In this document: positions 58,937 through 64,000 of the stretch, piece by piece
Position numbering within the stretch: position 1 is the stretch's first letter
Layout of the letters: every line of letters starts with the position of its first letter
Assembly: GCA_965199945.1 (NCBI GenBank)
Contig: OZ241354.1
Span: 2,604,001 to 2,668,000 of the forward strand
DNA length: 64,000 bases
Origin: VXYL01 sp965199945
GTDB lineage: Bacteria; Pseudomonadota; Gammaproteobacteria; Pseudomonadales; Azotimanducaceae
Direction: 5' to 3'
Notes under the pieces: generated by a model
Told to the model about the DNA's origin: nothing
The model's database searches: none
The model's input: the letters and a program-made list of their open reading frames with translations, nothing else
Translations under genes and position numbers: made by a program

Positions 58937-60340
58937 ATGAACTTCTCGCCCACGATCATCGTCGCCGTGCTGCTGGCGGTGGTCTTCATGGTCGCGGCGA
59001 TCGCCGTGATCCGCCGCATCCGCACCTGTCCTTCGGACAAGGTCCTCGTCAAGTACGGCCAGGTCGGCGGCGACCGCATGGCCAAGGCCATCCACGGCGG
59101 CACCACGTTCGTCTGGCCGGTCATCCAGGGCTACCGCTTTCTCGACCTCACGCCGATGACGGTGGACATCGACCTGCGCGGCGCACTCTCGAAGCAGAAC
59201 ATCCGCGTCAACGTGCCGTCGCGCTTCACCTTCGGCATCGGCACCATTCCCGAACTCATGAACAACGCCGCCGAGCGCCTGCTCTCGCTCGATACCCGCC
59301 AAATCGAGGAGGCCGCGCGCGACATCATCTACGGCCAGCTGCGCGCCACCATCGCCATGATGGACATCGAGGAGATCAACGGCGACCGCGAGAAGTTCGA
59401 GAGCCGCGTGCTGGAGAACATCGAATCCGAGCTCATCAAGATCGGCCTGCGCCTCATCAACGTGAACATCTCGGACATCACGGACGAATCGGGCTACATC
59501 GAGGCGCTCGGCCAGCGCGCCGCCGCAGAAGCCATCAACAAGGCCAAGGTGCAAGTCGCCCAGCAGGAGCGCGACGGCGCGGTGGGCTCCGCAGAGGCCG
59601 AGCGGGAGCAGCGCATCCAGGTGGCGGACGCCAACGCCAAGGCGGTGACCGGCGAGAACCAGGCCCACGCCATGGAAGCCGCCTCGGAAGCCGACCTGCG
59701 CGAAGCCCAGGCCGAGGCGAAGCGCCGCGGCGATGCCGCCGAAGCCGTGAAGCATGCCGCCGCCGAGCAGGAAGGCTACGTAGCGGAGCGCGAAGCGGAG
59801 GTCGCCCGCGCCGACCGCGACCGCGCCCGGGAGTACGCCAACATCGTCGTGCCAGCGGAGATCGAACGCGACCGCGTGCGCACCGAAGCGGAAGGCGAGA
59901 AGCAGAAGGAGGTGCTCGCTGGCGAAGCCGAAGGCGAAGCCATGCACGCCCGGCTGGCCGGGGAAGCGACGGGCCGCATGGAGATCCTCACCAAGATGGC
60001 CGACGGCTTCCGCGACATCGTGGCGGCCGCTGGCAGCGACCCGGACAAGGCAGCGCGTCTGATGATCGTCGACAAGCTGGAAACCATCGCGCAAGTCCAG
60101 GCCAGCGCCATCAGCAACATCGACTTCGAGAAGGTGGTGGTGTACGACAGCGGCAACGGCAACGCCGTGGGCAACTTCCTCGGCGGCCTGACGCAAGCGC
60201 TGCCGCCATTCCACGAAGTCGCCAAGATGGCCGGCATCGAACTGCCGGAGTTCCTAGGCGAGATGGCGGAACGCGCCGGCAAGGCGGGCAGCGACGCCCA
60301 GGACGTGGTAACGCCGCCGCCGGCCGGCGACGAATCCTGA
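58937..60340 (+). CDS. flotillin-family protein (YqiK-like)
   Basis: A 467-residue protein. One N-terminal membrane segment (IIVAVLLAVVFMVAAIAVI) anchors a SPFH/band-7 domain (CPSDKVLVKYGQVGG to about 200). A long Ala/Glu-rich coiled coil (KAKVQVAQQERDGAVGSAEAEREQ to LAGEAEGEAMHARLAGEAT, about 205-355) and a conserved C-terminal helix follow. Flotillins oligomerise into rings at the inner membrane and shape its domains. It is the second gene after the NfeD-like partner. Confidence 0.93.
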   Translation: MNFSPTIIVAVLLAVVFMVAAIAVIRRIRTCPSDKVLVKYGQVGGDRMAKAIHGGTTFVWPVIQGYRFLDLTPMTVDIDLRGALSKQNIRVNVPSRFTFGIGTIPELMNNAAERLLSLDTRQIEEAARDIIYGQLRATIAMMDIEEINGDREKFESRVLENIESELIKIGLRLINVNISDITDESGYIEALGQRAAAEAINKAKVQVAQQERDGAVGSAEAEREQRIQVADANAKAVTGENQAHAMEAASEADLREAQAEAKRRGDAAEAVKHAAAEQEGYVAEREAEVARADRDRAREYANIVVPAEIERDRVRTEAEGEKQKEVLAGEAEGEAMHARLAGEATGRMEILTKMADGFRDIVAAAGSDPDKAARLMIVDKLETIAQVQASAISNIDFEKVVVYDSGNGNAVGNFLGGLTQALPPFHEVAKMAGIELPEFLGEMAERAGKAGSDAQDVVTPPPAGDES

Positions 60341-60441
60341 TCGGAAGCGCCCCGAGCAAGGGGCTCGCAGCGCCGCTCGCTGGCCAATCCGCCATCCGGC
60401 GATCGGCCTGCGAGGGCGTGCAACAGCGCTGGGCCCGACGC

Positions 60442-61524
60442 TTAGAAGAAGCTCGCTATGGCCGGGCGGAAGCGGTCCATGTCCACGAGGAACGAGTCGT
60501 GGCCTTGCAGCGACGAGAGCGTCTTGAACTCGACGTCGGCCACACGTTGCCGCAGCCCTTCCGCCAGTTCGCGCTGTTGCCGCAGCGGGAAGAGGAAGTC
60601 CGACTCCACGCCGATGACGAGCGCTCGATTGGCCGCCACACGGCAAAGGCCCTCGGCAATCGAACCGCCATGGTCGGCGATGTCGAAGAGGTCCATGGCG
60701 CGGGAGAGGTAGAGGTAGCAGTTGGGATCGAATGCGCCGACGAACTTGGCAGCGTGCGCTTCGAGATAGGACTCCACCTCGAAGTCGATGCTGAAGCGTT
60801 GGCTGGGAACGGCATCCGTCGCGCGTTCACGCCCGAAGCGCAGCGCCCATTCCGCCGCCGACCGGTAGCTGATCATGCCGAGCTTGCGGGCGTGGCGCAT
60901 GCCCTGCACCGGTGGGCGCTCGGGGTCGTAGTCGCCGTTCCGCCAAGCCGGATCGGCGCGGATCAGTTCCCGCTGCAGGGAGCGCAAGGCGATGGCAAAA
61001 GGCTCCGCTCTGGCAGCCGAGGAGATGAGCAGAATGCCGTCGGCGCGCTGCGGGTGGCAGACGGCATAGGCGAGCGCCGTCATGCCGCCCATCGACGCGC
61101 CAACCACCGCTTGCAGGCGCTCCACGCCGAGGTGGCGCACCACCGCTTCTCCGGCGTTGGCGACATCCTCCAGCGCAAGCACCGGGAAACCGAGCCGATA
61201 CGGCCGGCCGGTCGCGGCATCGACCGACGCCGGGCCGGTCGAGCCGAAGCAGCTGCCGAGGGAGTTCACGCAGATCACGAAGTAGCGCGACGTGTCGATG
61301 GGCTTGTCGGCGCCGATCATGTCCTCCCACCAGCCCGAGGACGGGTCCTCCGGCGAAGAGGCCGCGTGCGCCGACGGCGAGAGGCCGGTGAACACGAGCA
61401 CCGCATTGTCGGCGGCGGCGGAGAGTTCGCCCCATGTCTCGAAGGCGATGGTGGGCGACGCGATGCTGCCGTGCAGCATCGTGAACCGACCGTCGACAGT
61501 GAAGAAGCGGCGCGCGTCAGGCAT
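60442..61524 (-). CDS. metX: MetX-family O-acyltransferase
   Basis: A 360-residue alpha/beta hydrolase-fold acyltransferase. VVGASMGGM gives the nucleophile Ser at about 144. SDFLFPLRQQRELA gives the Asp and LQGHDSFLVD the His. The oxyanion region reads LVFTGLSPSAHAASSPE rather than the usual TGDSH string of homoserine acetyltransferases. A MetX subgroup that acts as serine O-succinyltransferase in cysteine synthesis has such a change, so the acyl donor and acceptor are uncertain. It starts inside the end of the aspartoacylase-like gene (8-bp overlap), as the third gene of that operon. Confidence 0.87.
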   Translation of the reverse strand: MPDARRFFTVDGRFTMLHGSIASPTIAFETWGELSAAADNAVLVFTGLSPSAHAASSPEDPSSGWWEDMIGADKPIDTSRYFVICVNSLGSCFGSTGPASVDAATGRPYRLGFPVLALEDVANAGEAVVRHLGVERLQAVVGASMGGMTALAYAVCHPQRADGILLISSAARAEPFAIALRSLQRELIRADPAWRNGDYDPERPPVQGMRHARKLGMISYRSAAEWALRFGRERATDAVPSQRFSIDFEVESYLEAHAAKFVGAFDPNCYLYLSRAMDLFDIADHGGSIAEGLCRVAANRALVIGVESDFLFPLRQQRELAEGLRQRVADVEFKTLSSLQGHDSFLVDMDRFRPAIASFF

Positions 61525-62455
61525 GGATCGCGCGGGGCTCGAGCAAGTAGCACAGGCAGTCGAGGCGGGCGGCCTCCATGTCCGCCGTGTACATGCCGAG
61601 CACGGTCGGTCGCTTGAGGCGGGTCACGCCGTGCTCCACGGCGAGAAAGTCGTCGTCGACGCGCCTTCCGTCGGCCGCCCAGGCCGCCAACCTCCCGCCC
61701 TGAGCCAAGACCACGCCCCGTGGCGCCGTTCGGAAGTTGTACGTCTGGGTCTGCGGGATGGCTGCGGCGTCGCCGGCCAGCGTCACGCGGGCCGCCGTCT
61801 CGAACAACCGCAGCGTCGTCGGATCGCAAGCCGGGACCCTGCGCTCGGCAAGCAGCCGGTTCAAGAACTGCTTGGCCCGGCAACGGCTCGCCGCGTCCTC
61901 CGATTGGCCGACTTCGACCGTGAGCGCGGTGCAGCTGCGCGACAGACGCCGCGTCTGCACGCCCCTGGGCTGGGTGGCGAGGAGCGCTTGCGCAGAGAAG
62001 GCGCGAGCGGCCGCCAACGTCTTCCGTTCGCGCTCGAAGACGACCGAGTAGGGCGGATTGCGTCCGGTGTTGTTGTGAACATCGACGGCGAGCCAGGGCC
62101 TCGCGTCCTCCACCAGCGCCACCAACTCGTCGGCCAGCGCCGCCTCCGGCGAATCTCCCCCTTCCCAGACGCGGTTGAAGTCCACGCCGCCAGGCACCGA
62201 CCGCCGCCCGACTTTCGCCGCGGCGACATTGCCGACGAACAGCAGCACCGACGCGCCGCCGAGTTCGCGGCGCATTTGCCGCACCGCGTCCCAACCCGAA
62301 ACCTCGTTGCCGTGCAGCAGCACCGAGAGGAAAAGCGGCGCCTCGCCTTCTTTCCGCATGTCGAACAGGGTCGGCCCGCCCAACGCATCGGCGAGGGCCG
62401 GCGCCGGCAGGGCCGCCACCTCGGCCGGCAGGCCGTTCGCCACGCGCAGGCGCAT
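61517..62455 (-). CDS. succinylglutamate desuccinylase/aspartoacylase family protein
   Basis: A 312-residue zinc hydrolase. SVLLHGNEVSGW near 44-55 gives the first His and Glu ligands, and AVDVHNNTGRNPPY near 143-156 the second His. TVEVGQSED near 204-212 holds the catalytic Glu. The family removes acyl groups from amino acids such as N-acetylaspartate or N-succinylglutamate. Its ATG shares one base with the stop of the GCS2-like gene and its end overlaps metX, so the three enzymes are made together. A substrate that is an acylated sulfur amino acid or gamma-glutamyl compound is inference. Confidence 0.85.
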   Translation of the reverse strand: MRLRVANGLPAEVAALPAPALADALGGPTLFDMRKEGEAPLFLSVLLHGNEVSGWDAVRQMRRELGGASVLLFVGNVAAAKVGRRSVPGGVDFNRVWEGGDSPEAALADELVALVEDARPWLAVDVHNNTGRNPPYSVVFERERKTLAAARAFSAQALLATQPRGVQTRRLSRSCTALTVEVGQSEDAASRCRAKQFLNRLLAERRVPACDPTTLRLFETAARVTLAGDAAAIPQTQTYNFRTAPRGVVLAQGGRLAAWAADGRRVDDDFLAVEHGVTRLKRPTVLGMYTADMEAARLDCLCYLLEPRAIHA

Positions 62456-63885
62456 CAAGGCGCCGGCCAGGCATGCACCGGCTCGCCGCTCTCCTGGGCG
62501 TCCACGTAGGCCCGGGTGAGTCCGGCCCAGTCCGCGCCGTGCTTGGCCACCCAGTCGCGCTGCCAGCGCGAGCCGGTCTGCCGATTCGCCACCCGCGCCT
62601 TGGCGATGCCGACGTATTGGGCGACGTCGTCTTCGGGGATGCCGAGGCGCGCAAGCGCCGACTCGGCCAAGGGCAGCAACTGCTCCCCCAGCAGGTCGCC
62701 GACACGCCATGTCGAACCATCGGCCCAGGCGATGCGCGCCTCCAGGCCATGCTTCGCCGCGGCGTAGAAATTGCGCTGCGCTGTCTTGAAGTCGATGCGC
62801 GATTCGATGGGCTCGGCGTCGTCCACCAAGCCGCGCACCATGCCCAGGTACGCAGCCGCGTTGGCGACGCAATCGCGGATCGTCGGCCCGGCCGGCACCA
62901 CCCGATGCTCGATCCGCAGATGCGGCTCGCCGTCGTAGTCGAAGCCGAGCAGCGGCCGATTCCAACGCCACACCGTGCCGTTCTGAAACCGCACGTGGGC
63001 GTACTTGTGCGCTGGCTCGTCCGGCTGCACGAAGGGCAGCAGGATCGGGTGGTCGCGCTGGTTCTCGGCGAAGATCTCGAACAGCGACCGTTCCGCGTAG
63101 CCGGTGCCGAAGGTCACCCGCGCCGGCGCCCGCGGCCCCACCGACACCGCCTGCTCGAAGAGCGGAATGCGCGTTTCCTCCCACAGCGAGTGGCCGAACA
63201 GAAACGGCGAGTTGGCGGCCAAGGCCACCATCGGCGCCGATGCCACCAAGGCGGCGTTGAAGTCCCGCGCGGCTCTTTCCGGCCGGCATTGCAGGTGGAT
63301 CTGGAACGACGTGGCGGCGGCCTCCAGCATCACGTCGTCGTGGGTCATGTCCAAGGCGTCTTCGGCGCTGATGCGGATGTGCAGCGGATTGCCGTCGCGC
63401 AGCGCCAGAATGCGGTCGTTGAGCGCCTGGTAGCGCACCAGCGCGGACATGTAGTGCGAGTTCAGGAGTTCCGGGCGGATGGTCGGCAGGATGCCGATGG
63501 TGGCCAGCCGGCAGCCGAGCGCGTCGGCGCCGGCGCGGCAGGTCTCCCAAGTGGCCGCCAGTTCGTCGTGGATGCGCGAGAAGACATGGCCGCCGAGGGC
63601 GGACGGGCTGCCGTTCAGCTCCACGTTGAAGGCGGCCAGTTCGGGCACGACCAAAGGGTTGTCGATGGTCTCGAGCAGGCGCTGGTTGTGCGGATGCGGC
63701 TGCCCTTCGGCATCGACGATCCACGCCTCCAGCTCGAAGCCGACGATGTCGCCGCGGTGGCTCAAGCCGTCCCCTTGGAACAGCTCGCCCACCAGCGCCG
63801 TCTCCGTATTCAGACGCCGCCGAAACCGGCTGAAGTCCTCGGCATCGAAGTGCCGCTTGCGTATCTCCTCGCCCATCGGCGCCAT
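62455..63885 (-). CDS. glutamate--cysteine ligase (GCS2-like) family protein
   Basis: A 476-residue enzyme of the carboxylate-amine ligase/GCS2 group. FELEAWIVDAEGQPHPHNQRLL near 48-69, ELAAFNVELNGSP near 81-93, and SFQIHLQCRPERAARDFN together with SLWEETRIPLFEQAV are visible family parts. The family forms a gamma-glutamyl amide using ATP, as in glutathione synthesis. ATG 63885 is preferred; a TTG at 63906 is in frame without a ribosome site. It is the first gene of the three-gene overlapping operon. Confidence 0.85.
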   Translation of the reverse strand: MAPMGEEIRKRHFDAEDFSRFRRRLNTETALVGELFQGDGLSHRGDIVGFELEAWIVDAEGQPHPHNQRLLETIDNPLVVPELAAFNVELNGSPSALGGHVFSRIHDELAATWETCRAGADALGCRLATIGILPTIRPELLNSHYMSALVRYQALNDRILALRDGNPLHIRISAEDALDMTHDDVMLEAAATSFQIHLQCRPERAARDFNAALVASAPMVALAANSPFLFGHSLWEETRIPLFEQAVSVGPRAPARVTFGTGYAERSLFEIFAENQRDHPILLPFVQPDEPAHKYAHVRFQNGTVWRWNRPLLGFDYDGEPHLRIEHRVVPAGPTIRDCVANAAAYLGMVRGLVDDAEPIESRIDFKTAQRNFYAAAKHGLEARIAWADGSTWRVGDLLGEQLLPLAESALARLGIPEDDVAQYVGIAKARVANRQTGSRWQRDWVAKHGADWAGLTRAYVDAQESGEPVHAWPAP

Positions 63886-63993
63886 GAGATACGAAAAGCG
63901 GTACAAAACACAAGCGCGGCGTCGACCGCCGTGGTGCGCCGATCGTGGAGCGGCGTATGATGGTCGCCGGTCATTGGTGGCAGGAGATTGCCG

Positions 63994-64000
63994 ATGAGCG
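63994..64000 (+). CDS. start of a further gene, cut by the window end
   Basis: An ATG (63994) follows caggag by eight bases, and the first codons, ATG AGC, stay open to the last base. Nothing can be said about the product. It is divergent from the GCS2-like operon, 108 bp away. Confidence 0.3.

Noticed and set aside
60340..60441. Possible terminator gcccc-N6-ggggc after the flotillin gene
   Set aside because: The stem is only five base pairs without a U tract, which is common by chance at this GC content.

Overview
The window is GC-rich, densely packed DNA from a free-living Gram-negative bacterium, most likely an uncultured proteobacterium and probably a gammaproteobacterium. The murein-peptide recycling ligase Mpl, a TonB-dependent receptor, a periplasmic DsbA-like protein, a flotillin/NfeD pair, glycolate oxidase GlcDEF and heme O synthase all point that way. 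Several CoA-dependent, 2-oxoglutarate-dependent and short-chain dehydrogenase enzymes suggest a metabolically broad heterotroph of the kind known from marine or host-associated metagenomes. This placement is inference from gene content. I saw no rRNA or tRNA genes, CRISPR arrays or intact insertion sequences.

Layout. 1-1.7 kb: end of a GMC oxidoreductase with a small secreted partner, then a decayed region holding a frameshifted SGNH-hydrolase-like remnant. 1.7-6 kb: enoyl-CoA hydratase, dienelactone hydrolase, a TauD-like dioxygenase, a Tat protein and a secreted propeller-like protein. 6-7.9 kb: an AAA ATPase overlapping a DUF4276-like TOPRIM gene. 7.9-12.7 kb, minus strand: two class III aminotransferases, an SDR and alanine racemase. 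13-16.4 kb: two tandem DUF1538 membrane proteins followed by a stub of a P-II regulator, then an alpha/beta hydrolase overlapping an SDR. 16.4-21.2 kb: Nramp-related transporter, rubredoxin and a SPOR/CBM9/DUF5916 outer-membrane-type protein. 21.2-25.8 kb: an accessory, defence-like block with a PD-(D/E)XK protein, one ATPase whose TOPRIM-like partner is truncated, and a second complete ATPase/TOPRIM pair in opposite orientation. 26-30.1 kb: PhyH-type dioxygenase and ankyrin protein divergent from a selenocysteine glutathione peroxidase and a class III CoA-transferase. 30.3-36.9 kb: methyltransferase, a roadblock/ATPase/one-TM protein operon and a MalT-like LuxR regulator. 37-43.5 kb: GNAT, DUF427, a duplicated-domain unknown, heme O synthase, a TPR pair, a deazaflavin-dependent nitroreductase-like protein and a DsbA-like protein. 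43.5-49.8 kb: TonB receptor and a large mosaic adhesin-like protein. 50-64 kb: homocysteine-methyltransferase-like enzyme, glcDEF, pyrC, a membrane protein, mpl, NfeD/flotillin, and an overlapping operon of a GCS2-like ligase, an aspartoacylase-like enzyme and a MetX-family acyltransferase.

The most notable points are the repeated ATPase + TOPRIM modules (three, one broken), the UGA-containing glutathione peroxidase with a perfect SECIS-like hairpin, the P-II stub after the DUF1538 pair, and the conservon-like operon that has a roadblock protein but no visible GTPase.
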